DNA of 64,000 bases from an uncultured Prevotellaceae bacterium (lineage in GTDB: Bacteria; Bacteroidota; Bacteroidia; Bacteroidales; Bacteroidaceae), in assembly GCA_947169245.1 (NCBI GenBank), contig CAMVPA010000006.1, forward strand, positions 27,440-91,439, written 5' to 3'. The translations under genes and the position numbers were made by a program. This document shows positions 1 to 8,324 of the stretch, one piece after another; the stretch's first letter is position 1, and each line of letters starts with the position of its first letter. The notes below the pieces were generated by a model that did not search any database, was not told the DNA's origin, and saw nothing but the letters and a program-made list of their open reading frames with translations.

Positions 1-121
1 GGCGGGACTCGATAGAGCCACCACTATAGTCGCCTTTTTTAATCTCTGAGGTCTCGCACAAGTGATGCTCTATGTGTATCTGTAAGACATCTGTTACAGG
101 TGCAATATATATTTTCTTCAT
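1..121 (-). CDS. Small secondary protein, MKKIY family (partial, runs off window)
   Basis: The reverse strand from 121 opens with ATG and encodes MKKIYIAPVTDVLQIHIEHH followed by a Cys/Ser/Glu/Lys-rich stretch; it is still open at the window edge after about 40 codons. A GGAGGA ribosome-binding site lies about 6 bases before the ATG, which supports the start. It matches the N-terminus of the 56-residue protein at 2648-2818 (shared pattern MKKIYxxPxTxVLxI...HH...SE), so the two are paralogues. It follows directly after the stop of the secreted 786-aa protein, as the other copy follows the 939-aa protein. No function is known to me; there is no signal peptide or membrane segment in the visible part. 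Confidence 0.7.
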   Translation of the reverse strand, partial: MKKIYIAPVTDVLQIHIEHHLCETSEIKKGDYSGGSIESR

Positions 122-139
122 ATTGGTTCCTCCTCTTCT

Positions 140-2500
140 TTACTTCATGATTACCTTTTTACCATTCACAATATAGAGTCCCTTCGTGGGCTGGCTCACA
201 CGCTGACCCCTCAGGTTGTAACAATCGCCGGTCTGCAATCCGTCAATTTTTGAATTCTTCAATTCTTGAACGCCTGTCGTTTCGTCGTCGAAGGCAATGC
301 TCAAGCGGGCTCCTGTGGCCCCTGTTGCATCCAGATAAGCCTTGCCAGCATTGATGGTGACAGAGTGGTCAGCATCAAGCCAGTTCTTCAGGTTCTGGAA
401 CTCGGCGGTACCATCGTTATTCGACAGCACATAGAAGTTGGCGTAGTTCGCGGTCTCCTTCGTGAGGGTTGTGTTGCTTGTAACACCCACCAGCATGTTA
501 CCGGTGATAGCCTCGCCCGATGCTGCCACAGGAATGGTGATGGTAGCCGTAGGCGTACCCTTCAGCATGATGCCCTCACCAGCTTGTATTGCAGCATCCG
601 TTGTCGTCATCGTCACAGAGCTGCCGCCCACAGCAGAAGCATAGTAGGCTTTCACCTCACCTGTTGATGCTGTCATGCTCGACAGATCAAGAGCATAGGG
701 GCTTGCAAAGGTTGTCCAGCCAGTGGCTCCGATGATGGCAGATGAAGTTGGTTCAACAGGCTCATAATATATTACCTTCTTCAAAGCTCTGCTTTGTGGA
801 TTAGAGTAAGTTGTTGTTGCGTCTTGTACAACTGTAGTATAAGAAGAATTTTGGCAATGTGTATAAGCAGCTATAGAATTTATAACGGCATCGGGTATGT
901 CGCATTTAACAACATCTCCACTTCCTTTATCATTTGTACCAAATCCATAGCCAGCCAAGTATTTAAATTTATTACCTCTTGTAACAGAAAGCCAAGTGTC
1001 ATACGTAAAGTTACCATCTACAGTGGAATAGTGGTAATTGTCATCTGTATTGTCAGTATTGGCAGATAAATCGGCATTTTTTCCTGCTTTTTTTGTCCAA
1101 TTAGCCCATCTTGTCATGCCTTCAGCAATAGTCCAAGTAGCACCGCTAAATGTTGTTCCCAAAACGCTCAATGCTATTGTTCCGAAATCAGGGGATTCAT
1201 GCACTTTATTAAAAAGAGCGTACTCAACACCAAAACTTTTTTCGCTACTAGTGTATCCACTTGCTGTAGCGGTCACAATAAGTTCTCCTATCGTATTAGG
1301 AGTGAATGTACCACTACTAATATCCACTTCTTCGCCGTTATATGTTGCTGTGAGCGTAGCTGTTGGAGCACCCTCAAGAGCAGAGTTGTTGCAAGCAATT
1401 GTGTATTGTGGTGAATAGTAACTGCCATTAGCAACAACATTTGTGGCATTAATCGTAGGCTTTTCCAATGTTATTGCTCCTGCAGTCACAGCCTGAGAAG
1501 ATACGGAAGAACTCTTTGTCCCATTCTCATGCATCACATAGGCATAATAGGTTCCGCTTTCACTAAATGTCACAGATTTGCTTGTAAGGCTTGTTGATGT
1601 ATAGGCAGCATTGCCAACGGCAGGAGCCTCAGCAGCAGGCGAAATGGTATAATAAAGAGTTCCACTTCCGTAATTATTTGTTAAGGAATAAATGCGGTTG
1701 ACCCCATCTACACGGGTAAATGCAAACACAGGAGCTGGAATAGTGAAATCTTCGGCATCCACATAATCATATATGTCAAGATTGTCAAAATTCAGTTTAC
1801 TATTTGCACGTCCAAGCAAAGCCCAGATTCCCTTAATCGAAGGAAGCGCTGCTACGGTCTTTGAACCTGTTTTGACATCTTCTGTGGTAGAGTTATCTGT
1901 TATTGTATAATCGACAGAAGTAGATGTGAAGATAAGTTTTATGTGGTACCACTTACTTTCACTTAACGAAACTGTGGAACCAGTTGAGTTTAATGGATCA
2001 TTTACGTACCATTCTTCTTTCTTGGCCACATTTTGGCCTCTTTTTTGTGATAAAAAGAACACATAGTCACCACCCGTGTATTCACCGTTGTTGCTAATGG
2101 ATGCTGCGGATGTCGGAACAAAAAACTGATCTACAGAACCACTGGTTCCACTTGCATCACCAGTTGTCAACTGGCAGTCGAATTCAACTACATATCCAAG
2201 TGCCTCCTTAGTGGAAGTGGTATATCCCGTTCCAGCTGTGTAACCAAAAGAAACAGTTCTATAACAAGTTCTGTGTCCCGAACCTCCTCCTTGATAACAT
2301 TGTGAATATGTACCATAGATAGCATCACCCGTCTTTAATGTTTTTCCACCATTAGGGCTTGCCCAGTCTGTGCTTGTGGCGCTTTCGTAGTTTTGTGCAG
2401 TAAGTGTTCGTTTTATTCCATCCGCCCACGCAAAATTGCTTCCCCCAATTAGTAGGGTGGCGACGAGGAGGGTGTTTGTAAGTAGTTGTTTCACATTCAT
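140..2500 (-). CDS. Secreted 786-aa protein with T9SS-like C-terminal tail
   Basis: The N-terminus has a signal peptide (Lys-containing start, hydrophobic run, likely cleavage after AWA near residue 27). Residues about 50-245 look like a laminin-G/concanavalin-type beta-sandwich (inference). Residues about 250-345 resemble a chitobiase/beta-hexosaminidase C-terminal-like Ig module (GTLYYTISPAAEAP). A Ser/Thr-rich beta region follows. The last about 30 residues, ending GLYIVNGKKVIMK, match the short C-terminal sorting-like tail common in Prevotella cell-surface proteins. No catalytic motif was recognised. The same tail occurs on the 939-aa neighbour upstream, so the two are likely related surface proteins expressed together. 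The protein is probably exported to the outer surface; substrate and role are unknown. Confidence 0.85.
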   Translation of the reverse strand: MNVKQLLTNTLLVATLLIGGSNFAWADGIKRTLTAQNYESATSTDWASPNGGKTLKTGDAIYGTYSQCYQGGGSGHRTCYRTVSFGYTAGTGYTTSTKEALGYVVEFDCQLTTGDASGTSGSVDQFFVPTSAASISNNGEYTGGDYVFFLSQKRGQNVAKKEEWYVNDPLNSTGSTVSLSESKWYHIKLIFTSTSVDYTITDNSTTEDVKTGSKTVAALPSIKGIWALLGRANSKLNFDNLDIYDYVDAEDFTIPAPVFAFTRVDGVNRIYSLTNNYGSGTLYYTISPAAEAPAVGNAAYTSTSLTSKSVTFSESGTYYAYVMHENGTKSSSVSSQAVTAGAITLEKPTINATNVVANGSYYSPQYTIACNNSALEGAPTATLTATYNGEEVDISSGTFTPNTIGELIVTATASGYTSSEKSFGVEYALFNKVHESPDFGTIALSVLGTTFSGATWTIAEGMTRWANWTKKAGKNADLSANTDNTDDNYHYSTVDGNFTYDTWLSVTRGNKFKYLAGYGFGTNDKGSGDVVKCDIPDAVINSIAAYTHCQNSSYTTVVQDATTTYSNPQSRALKKVIYYEPVEPTSSAIIGATGWTTFASPYALDLSSMTASTGEVKAYYASAVGGSSVTMTTTDAAIQAGEGIMLKGTPTATITIPVAASGEAITGNMLVGVTSNTTLTKETANYANFYVLSNNDGTAEFQNLKNWLDADHSVTINAGKAYLDATGATGARLSIAFDDETTGVQELKNSKIDGLQTGDCYNLRGQRVSQPTKGLYIVNGKKVIMK

Positions 2501-2593
2501 GATATTTGTTTGCTAGTAAATAATTGATAAATAGGTTATTGAGTTGTTCCCTATTCGACTTCTATCGACTACAGAAGTACAGGGCAGAGAGAG

Positions 2594-2640
2594 GACAGCC
2601 GCGCCGCCATAAACCCCAAGGGCTATGCGGCGCAGCTGTC
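2594..2640 (-). terminator. GC-rich hairpin after the 56-aa gene
   Basis: An imperfect inverted repeat, GACAGCCGCGCCGCCATA against TATGCGGCGCAGCTGTC with a 12-base spacer, starts 8 bases after the stop of the 56-aa gene on the minus strand. There is no clean T run after it, so it may be a weak terminator, an mRNA stabiliser or a processing site within the 939aa-56aa-786aa transcript. Confidence 0.5.
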
Positions 2641-2647
2641 AGTATTA

Positions 2648-2818
2648 TTAATCGTCATAATCATCCTCGTCGTCCCAGACGGAATGGTGACGGCTCTCAG
2701 CTGTGGTGGCATCATCAACTGTCTCCTCACTAATAGGTAAAGTCTCTGAGCCAGCCATAATATGGTGCATTTCAATTTTCAGCACCGTTGTTATTGGATT
2801 CTGATATATTTTCTTCAT
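2648..2818 (-). CDS. Small 56-aa acidic-tailed protein, MKKIY family
   Basis: The ATG at 2818 is preceded by AGGAGG at good spacing; a longer reading from 2839 starts upstream of that site and is less likely. The protein starts MKKIYQNPITTVLKIEMHH, has a Ser/Glu/Thr-rich middle and ends in an acidic run (WDDEDDYDD). It has no signal peptide. It lies between two large secreted proteins and shares its N-terminal pattern with the partial gene at 1-121. Short proteins with this N-terminal pattern and an acidic tail are, as far as I recall, scattered in Prevotella and Bacteroides genomes without assigned function. Being one per cargo gene suggests a partner role (chaperone, antisense peptide or secreted peptide), which is inference. 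Confidence 0.75.
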   Translation of the reverse strand: MKKIYQNPITTVLKIEMHHIMAGSETLPISEETVDDATTAESRHHSVWDDEDDYDD

Positions 2819-2838
2819 AGTCTGTTTCCTCCTATACA

Positions 2839-5658
2839 TTATTTAATAATAACCTTTTTGCCATTCACGATATACAGACCCTTTGTGGGCTGGCTCACGC
2901 GTTGACCATTAAGGTTGTAGACATTGTCCTTTACTGATTCTCCATTGTCCGTTAGACGCGTAGCACCGCTAATGCCTGTTGTCTCGTCGTTGTTGTAGAC
3001 GAAACTCAACGAACGGGCACCGCTTGGAACATTGCTCTTCAGCAGATAGGCCTTGCCTGCGGGAATAGTACGAGCAGCCTCGGTAGCAGCACCACTAATC
3101 AGGGCAAACTTGCCACCCTTGAGGATATAGGCCTCGTCGTTCTGAACAATCGTAGGAGCAACGGCAGCACTCAGCAGGTTAGTACCAGCATAGGCTGCAT
3201 CGGCTTTCACAGGAATACTATAGGCTGCACCGGCTTCACCCTTCAGAATAACACCACTGTTGGCAGGCAGTTCATCAACGCTTGTCAGGGTAACAGCATC
3301 ATCCGTGGTCTTTGTCACCACAAAGGCATCTGTCAGCCCCGTAGCATTTGCGAAGTCAAGACCATAAGCAGAGGCAAGTGAAGAATAACCGCTTTGGGCG
3401 ATAGTGCCAGTAACAAGTTGTTCTGCTGATATTACTTCAAGCCATGCTTTTTCTACACCAAGTTCCAGCAGAATGTCTCCACTCGTGGCTGCATTATAGG
3501 CAAAGCTGTGTGAATATGTGTGATTAGCGCCTGTAGATGTTGCTGCCACAGAGAACATACCTGCGTTAGTGTAGTTGATGGTCATCTCTACAGATGCATC
3601 CTTCATATCTTCGAGGAAGTCGTCCCAATTTATAGCACCACCATCTTCTGTTATGCTGCGTGTGCTAACTGTTGATTCGCCATCGCCAATCACATAGTTG
3701 TCTGCACGTAATGTATGATCAACACCAGAGGTGCCGCTCAGACGCAATAACCAGTTGAACCAGTTAGAAACGCCATTACCATGATTGTTGAACACAAACT
3801 TCACCGTCTGTCCCATTGAGATGGTCATATCAGTATGATCACCCATAAAGCCTGTTGAGTAGTCATAAGCGCCAACAATATCATTGGTGGGAGTTCCATA
3901 GATGTATACATAGTCGATGAGTCTTGTATTACCACCACCTTGCATATAAATTGTAGTCGTACTTGTCAGAGTAAAAGATTCAGAAAAACTAACATTGTAT
4001 CCTTGTGGCGTTGTTGTAAAGAACAACTCGTCTCCTTTATAAAATTTGTGATTTTCATGACCAGAGCCGTTTCCACGATTTACTCCACAGAGGGTATAAC
4101 TGCCAGCAGGAAGTGTAAAGATTGCTGTTTTTTCTGATGCATATCCACCAGCTCCCATTGACAATCTCGTATCTGCGCTAACACCAGTTCCTTTTGTAAA
4201 AATGTCTTCTCCCTCTGCAAGGAACAATAAGTTTGTTATATTGCCTGCAGTATAGTTTTTCGTTACTTCTTTATTGTCAGAATCTAGCAAGAGTTTCGAT
4301 TTGTAGCCATTGCCATCTACACCTGTGTTATCTGTTGTTGTGGTATAAAGAGTTGTTCCTGATTGTAATACTTGAGGATAATGATAGTAAACAGTCTCAT
4401 TTTCGTAAGCGCTTTCTGACAGAATCGTCTGTCCGATAGAGGCTTTTATAGTGTAGTTGTATTTTGCTGCCTCAGCATAGATCAATTCTATGATGTTATC
4501 CTCGGCATTTGCTACCAACGTGATATTCTTATTGCCTGTAGAATATTTATACTTCACATCTTCAGACCAAATATATGTTGGCAGATTCTCACCGCTTGCA
4601 GTAACAACGTCCCCAGTATATGCGTTGCCCACATATGCTGTTTTGATAACATTTTGGTTCTCATCTAAATATTTGATGGTATATGTCGTTTCTTCAGTTG
4701 CTGCTTTGAATACGAGATTTATGACATTACTTGCAGCTGTTGTTGACAGAGTGATGGTCTCATTACCTGATTTGTATGTGTATTCTGTGTCATCTTTTGT
4801 AAAATTCGCCAACTGCTCAGCGGATGCAGTTGCTGATAGGCCAGCATAACTATTACACTCAACAGACTTCAGCAACACATCGTTTTCATCCTTATAATTA
4901 ATTGTATAAGTCGTTGCCGGTGAAGTTGAATAGAAGGCAACATTGTCATAAGTGTTTCCACCGCTTTGTCCAACACGAGGCAAATTAAAAGATTTCACGC
5001 TTTTAAGTGTAACCCCGTCTGGGACATTGACTGAGCCTGTAACCGTACTTAATTGACTAACTGTTCCACTGCTTCCCTTGGAGGCATAAGTTACAGTATA
5101 GTTTACTTTCTGGTTTTCCAAATCTATGGTGACATCAAAACCGTAAGCAACACTACGAGGAGTATACACATATGATGCTTTAATGTCTTGTCCAAAAATT
5201 CTAAGCACAATAGTTTCACCACTACCACTTGGCAGACTTGTTGGTGATTGTACTACAGCATAGTTATCAGTCGTTGCGCCACCTTCTTCTTTAACGCCAT
5301 AGATATTAAAAAATGTGTAGTTTCCTCCATTGAATTTTCCTACAGCTTTAAACGTGACTGTACCTACTGTTTGTGGCTGTCCAAAAGAATAACTCCTACC
5401 GTTAGGCTGATTGCCAGAAAGAACAGTACCAGTCATAACTAAAGTCATTGTGGAGAATTCTTGAGACGTGTAGTCTGTTGTGAAATCTGTCTGAACATCA
5501 ATGCCAGTCAGCACTTCGTTGTCATAAGTCGGAGTTCCGAACACCACATCGTAGCGATAACTGTCGTTCGTGTAGACATCTGCCCACGCCCCATTCACTC
5601 CTGCTAGCAGACCTGCTACTACGAGTAGCGTTTTTAGTAAAGAATTTTGTTTGTTCAT
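2839..5658 (-). CDS. Secreted 939-aa protein with MucBP-like repeats and T9SS-like tail
   Basis: A signal peptide (cleavage near AWA, residue 26) leads into a beta-rich region. Residues about 250-400 contain two to three MucBP-like repeats, each beginning with a YTIKYLDENQNVIK-type strand (also YTINYKDENDVLLKSVEC) and ending about 65 residues later in N(V/I)I(N/E)L(V/I). The middle resembles a carbohydrate-binding or Ig-like region. The C-terminus ends GLYIVNGKKVIIK, the same sorting-like tail as the 786-aa protein. No enzyme motif was seen. The likely role is surface adhesion or glycan binding. It heads a transcript with the 56-aa gene and the 786-aa gene; a TACCTTTG -7 box lies about 150 bases upstream. 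Confidence 0.85.
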   Translation of the reverse strand: MNKQNSLLKTLLVVAGLLAGVNGAWADVYTNDSYRYDVVFGTPTYDNEVLTGIDVQTDFTTDYTSQEFSTMTLVMTGTVLSGNQPNGRSYSFGQPQTVGTVTFKAVGKFNGGNYTFFNIYGVKEEGGATTDNYAVVQSPTSLPSGSGETIVLRIFGQDIKASYVYTPRSVAYGFDVTIDLENQKVNYTVTYASKGSSGTVSQLSTVTGSVNVPDGVTLKSVKSFNLPRVGQSGGNTYDNVAFYSTSPATTYTINYKDENDVLLKSVECNSYAGLSATASAEQLANFTKDDTEYTYKSGNETITLSTTAASNVINLVFKAATEETTYTIKYLDENQNVIKTAYVGNAYTGDVVTASGENLPTYIWSEDVKYKYSTGNKNITLVANAEDNIIELIYAEAAKYNYTIKASIGQTILSESAYENETVYYHYPQVLQSGTTLYTTTTDNTGVDGNGYKSKLLLDSDNKEVTKNYTAGNITNLLFLAEGEDIFTKGTGVSADTRLSMGAGGYASEKTAIFTLPAGSYTLCGVNRGNGSGHENHKFYKGDELFFTTTPQGYNVSFSESFTLTSTTTIYMQGGGNTRLIDYVYIYGTPTNDIVGAYDYSTGFMGDHTDMTISMGQTVKFVFNNHGNGVSNWFNWLLRLSGTSGVDHTLRADNYVIGDGESTVSTRSITEDGGAINWDDFLEDMKDASVEMTINYTNAGMFSVAATSTGANHTYSHSFAYNAATSGDILLELGVEKAWLEVISAEQLVTGTIAQSGYSSLASAYGLDFANATGLTDAFVVTKTTDDAVTLTSVDELPANSGVILKGEAGAAYSIPVKADAAYAGTNLLSAAVAPTIVQNDEAYILKGGKFALISGAATEAARTIPAGKAYLLKSNVPSGARSLSFVYNNDETTGISGATRLTDNGESVKDNVYNLNGQRVSQPTKGLYIVNGKKVIIK

Positions 5659-5801
5659 TGTTATATATTTTTAGGTTCTTATTTCTATACCCTGTCACCA
5701 ATGAAGGCTGTGCTTCAGAGTGGTTTTTAAGTAGTTTGTTTCTTGTAACCTGTTAATAGTTTGTAAGCGCTGTGCAAGCACAGGAGACGAATCTCGATTA
5801 C

Positions 5802-5809
5802 AAAGGTAC
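5802..5809 (-). promoter_or_regulatory. Predicted -7 box (TACCTTTG) for the 939-aa gene
   Basis: Read on the minus strand the sequence is TACCTTTG, a perfect match to the Bacteroidetes primary sigma factor -7 consensus TAnnTTTG, preceded by a T-rich stretch. It leaves a leader of about 140 bases before the ATG at 5658. Confidence 0.55.
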
Positions 5810-5880
5810 AAAAAAATTTTTCGTTGTAAGCAACGACGGGGCGTTTTTTTCGGTTTTTTAGCACAATTATCAGTTTTCAT

Positions 5881-6349
5881 AGGTGTTTAGCAAAAAAACG
5901 GGGGTACTCATTACGGCTAACAACATGTGAATTAGGACATAAACGGTAATGGGCGAAAATCTTCGCTTTCTGAGGTAAACAGGGAAAAGACACACACTGC
6001 GTAACATGTGACATGTGACATGAAGCGTTTTTCGGAAGTGTTAAAATCAACAATTTTTATACATTACACACTATCTATAATATATTATATATAATATATT
6101 ATAGATAACATATCGTCTGACTATTCCTGTCACATGTCACATGTCACATGTCACATTCTGCTTCCGCAGTAAAATCGAGAAAGTATAAAATATTAATACA
6201 CCAAAACGAAACGTCAACACGTGTTAAGTATGTTAACGCCCGCTCGGCGCTTTACATTTATTAACGCAATTTGCTGAGGGGGGCGATAGGGGGTTGCTGA
6301 CTGCCAAGCGCTGTTGCCAGTCAAAATGTGACAGGAAGCGAAAGGCGTG
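5881..6349. repeat. Gene-poor repeat region with TGTGACATG units and a 36-bp palindrome
   Basis: I see no convincing gene here. The unit GTAACATGTGACATGTGACA occurs at about 6001-6020 and again at about 6393-6412, each followed by a GAAGCG sequence. An inverted array of TGTCACATGTCACA units lies at about 6128-6156. Between them, 6072-6107 is a perfect 36-bp AT palindrome. CCGCAGTAAA appears at about 6164 and 6364. The short open frames here are low-complexity and overlap one another, so I treat the stretch as non-coding. Arrays like these could be protein-binding sites or remnants of an element. Confidence 0.6.
6072..6107. repeat. 36-bp perfect AT palindrome
   Basis: The half site TATCTATAATATATTATA is followed directly by its exact reverse complement with no spacer. 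It is flanked by inverted arrays of TGTGACATG repeats about 50 bases to the left and 20 to the right. It could extrude as a cruciform or bind a dimeric protein. Confidence 0.8.
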
Positions 6350-6390
6350 AAAAACGCCGCTTTCCGCAGTAAACACTGGGGAAAGCGGCG
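6350..6390 (-). terminator. Rho-independent terminator of the enzyme operon
   Basis: The perfect 11-bp stem CGCCGCTTTCC (6355-6365) pairs with GGAAAGCGGCG (6380-6390) across a 14-base loop. On the minus strand it is followed by TTTTT. It lies about 270 bases after the stop of the acetyl esterase gene and is the first good terminator for that operon. Confidence 0.65.
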
Positions 6391-6392
6391 AT

Positions 6393-6662
6393 TGTAACAT
6401 GTGACATGTGACACGAAGCGCGTTTGAACATTCTTGCGTCCCGTTCTTGCTCTGGCAAGCGAACAAGTTCTTGGACAAGCCAAGCGGCAAAGCCGAGCGC
6501 GAGCGGGTAGCAAGCGTCCTTCGGCCGAGCGGAACATGGAAGATTGAACATGGAACATTCAGAATGCGCACGCCATTCGTCAGAATGAGTTGGCGAAAAT
6601 TCCGAATGGGCTGCTCATACACTAGAGTCAAAAAACATAGTAGAATTTGCAAAAAGCCATAC
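6393..6662. repeat. Non-coding stretch with dispersed repeat pieces
   Basis: It holds the second ACATGTGACATGTGACA copy, a GCAAGCGTCCTTCGGCCGAG segment (about 6509-6532) that recurs almost exactly inside the GH115 gene near 11437, and paired GAACATGG motifs (about 6532-6558). No start-RBS-signal combination of a real gene was found. Confidence 0.5.
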
Positions 6663-8051
6663 TTACAGTCCCGCTTTCATCCACTCCAGGCACTTCTCCT
6701 GACTGGTGGGGAAGCGCCAATGACCGCTCGACGGAGTGATGTCCTTCTGTTTGGGAGCGGTGATGACGTTCCATGCAGCCCAGACAGAGGTGGGCGAACA
6801 GGTGTCGTCATTGTAGCCCCACGACATGAAGGTGGGCACCTTCAGCAGACGGGCGAAGTTGACCACGTCGAAGTACTGCAAGGTCTCGACGGCCTGCTGC
6901 TGAGGAATGTCGACCTGGCCGTCTTTATAGAAAGAGGTGAAGAACTTGGGCCAGCCGCCAGCACGATGGTGCAGGAAGCCAGTGAGGTCGCAGAGGGCCG
7001 GATAGAACGGTGCACAGAAGGTGACCTTCTCGTTGAGGGCTGCAGTGACAATTGTGAGCGCGCCGCCCTGCGAGCCTCCAGTGACAATGACGTTGCGTCC
7101 GTCCCACTCGGGCAACGAGCAGAGGAAGTCGACGGCACGGGCACAGCCCACATACACATCTTTATAATAATAGGTGTCCTTCGACTCCATGCCGCGACGC
7201 ATATAGCCGTCGCACTTCTTCTGGCGCATGGCGTTATACTCGTCGTCGGGAATACGCGGGTCGTTGTCGTGAATCTCAATCTTCAGATAGATGCAACCCT
7301 CACGGGGGAAGTAGTCGCTGGGGTAAGGCTTGGTGCTGCCAGCACCAGGAGGACATAGTACGACGGGAAAAGCCTCCCCAAGCCCCTCCGAAAGAGAGGA
7401 TGTTTGATTAGAATACGTTGAATTTGGCAACATGACGCTCCCTGCGGAGGTCGGCATCGTCAGATAGCCATAGATCCACTTGTCTTTTCCTACATGCAGG
7501 CGTACCAGCTTGGTTGTCATCTTGTCGTTGGTGGCATCGGGCACATCGAAGTATTCTGGCTCCAAGTCGATCTTGCGGGCTGCCTTCAGCGCTTTCTGCC
7601 AGAACTGCTCGAAGTCCTTGGGCATGGGCGTGAAGGTCTGGATTTGTTCGGGCGAAAAAGCAAGCTTCACCAGGTCTTTCTGCGTCTTGCCATCAGCAGT
7701 CTTGAACTCGTACTGGCAGGCCAGGAAACCGGGCTCTGTCATCGTGCCCATAGGGATGAGGGCCTCGCCGTCGGCAAACGTCACGGAGTCGCGCCCTGAG
7801 GGCAGGAACATTTCGGGCCCCACCTTATAATATACTTTTGTGCCGTTCAAAGGCACGCCACCCTCCTGGGCCACAATGCGCAACAGCGCCGTCTGCCCCA
7901 CAGCATAGTGACTGTCGGCATGGTTGGGCGTTGCCACCACCTGAGCAAAGGGTTTGCGCGGATTGCCAAACTCCTGTTGAAACTGCTGGGCCTGTGTACA
8001 TACTGCCATCAGACCTACCAACAGCAAAAGTAACTGTCTTTTCATCATCAT
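6663..8051 (-). CDS. Acetylxylan esterase-like hydrolase (CE7/AXE1 family)
   Basis: A signal peptide (ends CTQAQ) and an N-terminal Ig-like domain (about 25-130) precede an alpha/beta-hydrolase of the acetylxylan esterase/cephalosporin deacetylase type (about 140-462). The nucleophile elbow is GGSQGG near residue 327, with the acid in WGYNDDTCSP and the catalytic His in SSGHWRFPT near the C-terminus. The enzyme is expected to remove acetyl esters from xylan or pectin oligosaccharides in the periplasm. It is the last gene of the minus-strand operon with GH28, GH115 and GH2. An extra segment near residues 205-228 (SNQTSSLSEGLGEAFP) is encoded by a copy of the GC-rich palindromic repeat at about 7371-7400 and is probably a surface loop insertion. 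Confidence 0.88.
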   Translation of the reverse strand: MMMKRQLLLLLVGLMAVCTQAQQFQQEFGNPRKPFAQVVATPNHADSHYAVGQTALLRIVAQEGGVPLNGTKVYYKVGPEMFLPSGRDSVTFADGEALIPMGTMTEPGFLACQYEFKTADGKTQKDLVKLAFSPEQIQTFTPMPKDFEQFWQKALKAARKIDLEPEYFDVPDATNDKMTTKLVRLHVGKDKWIYGYLTMPTSAGSVMLPNSTYSNQTSSLSEGLGEAFPVVLCPPGAGSTKPYPSDYFPREGCIYLKIEIHDNDPRIPDDEYNAMRQKKCDGYMRRGMESKDTYYYKDVYVGCARAVDFLCSLPEWDGRNVIVTGGSQGGALTIVTAALNEKVTFCAPFYPALCDLTGFLHHRAGGWPKFFTSFYKDGQVDIPQQQAVETLQYFDVVNFARLLKVPTFMSWGYNDDTCSPTSVWAAWNVITAPKQKDITPSSGHWRFPTSQEKCLEWMKAGL

Positions 8052-8059
8052 TCCTTTTA

Positions 8060-8323
8060 TCAGTCTTTCTTGATTGCATCAGCAATGGTCTTGGCCCACG
8101 GGGCCCAGTCGTGCCCTTCGTTCTGCATGGACAGATGGCTGTAGCCACCACCTGGACAATCGACAACGGCACGTCCTGTAGGATGCTCGGGCAGATAGGC
8201 CGCAAGGGTGGCCTTTCCGTCGGGGGTCAGGTTGACGGTGAACTGGCGAGCGCCCGACTGAGCCAAGCTGACAAGGGAAAAGGGAAAAGCAAGAAGTGAT
8301 AAAGAGAGCAGCAATCGTTTCAT
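8060..8323 (-). pseudogene. Truncated alpha/beta-hydrolase esterase fragment (87 aa)
   Basis: A signal peptide (ending SLAQS) is followed by a beta-strand region and AVVDCPGGGYSHLSM, then EGHDWAPWAKTIAD and a stop. This is the start of a Bacteroidetes esterase/lipase family in which the GGGY motif forms the oxyanion hole and DWAP follows. Full members are about 280-300 residues and carry a GxSxG serine and an Asp/His pair, all absent here. The reading frame begins 1 base after the GH2 stop and ends 8 bases before the next gene. It appears to be a deletion remnant of an esterase that once belonged to the operon. A secreted short product is possible but should lack activity. Confidence 0.7.
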
Positions 8324-8324
8324 A

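Noticed and set aside
5695..5880. 61-codon minus-strand frame upstream of the 939-aa gene
   Set aside because: It overlaps the predicted promoter and leader and has no ribosome-binding site or conserved look.
6214..6652. Three overlapping minus-strand frames of 76-139 codons in the repeat region
   Set aside because: Composition is low-complexity Arg/Ser/Pro/Cys, frames overlap each other, and the underlying DNA is dispersed repeats.
6408..7358. 316-codon plus-strand frame overlapping the acetyl esterase
   Set aside because: It starts in repeat DNA and runs antisense through a gene with clear catalytic motifs.
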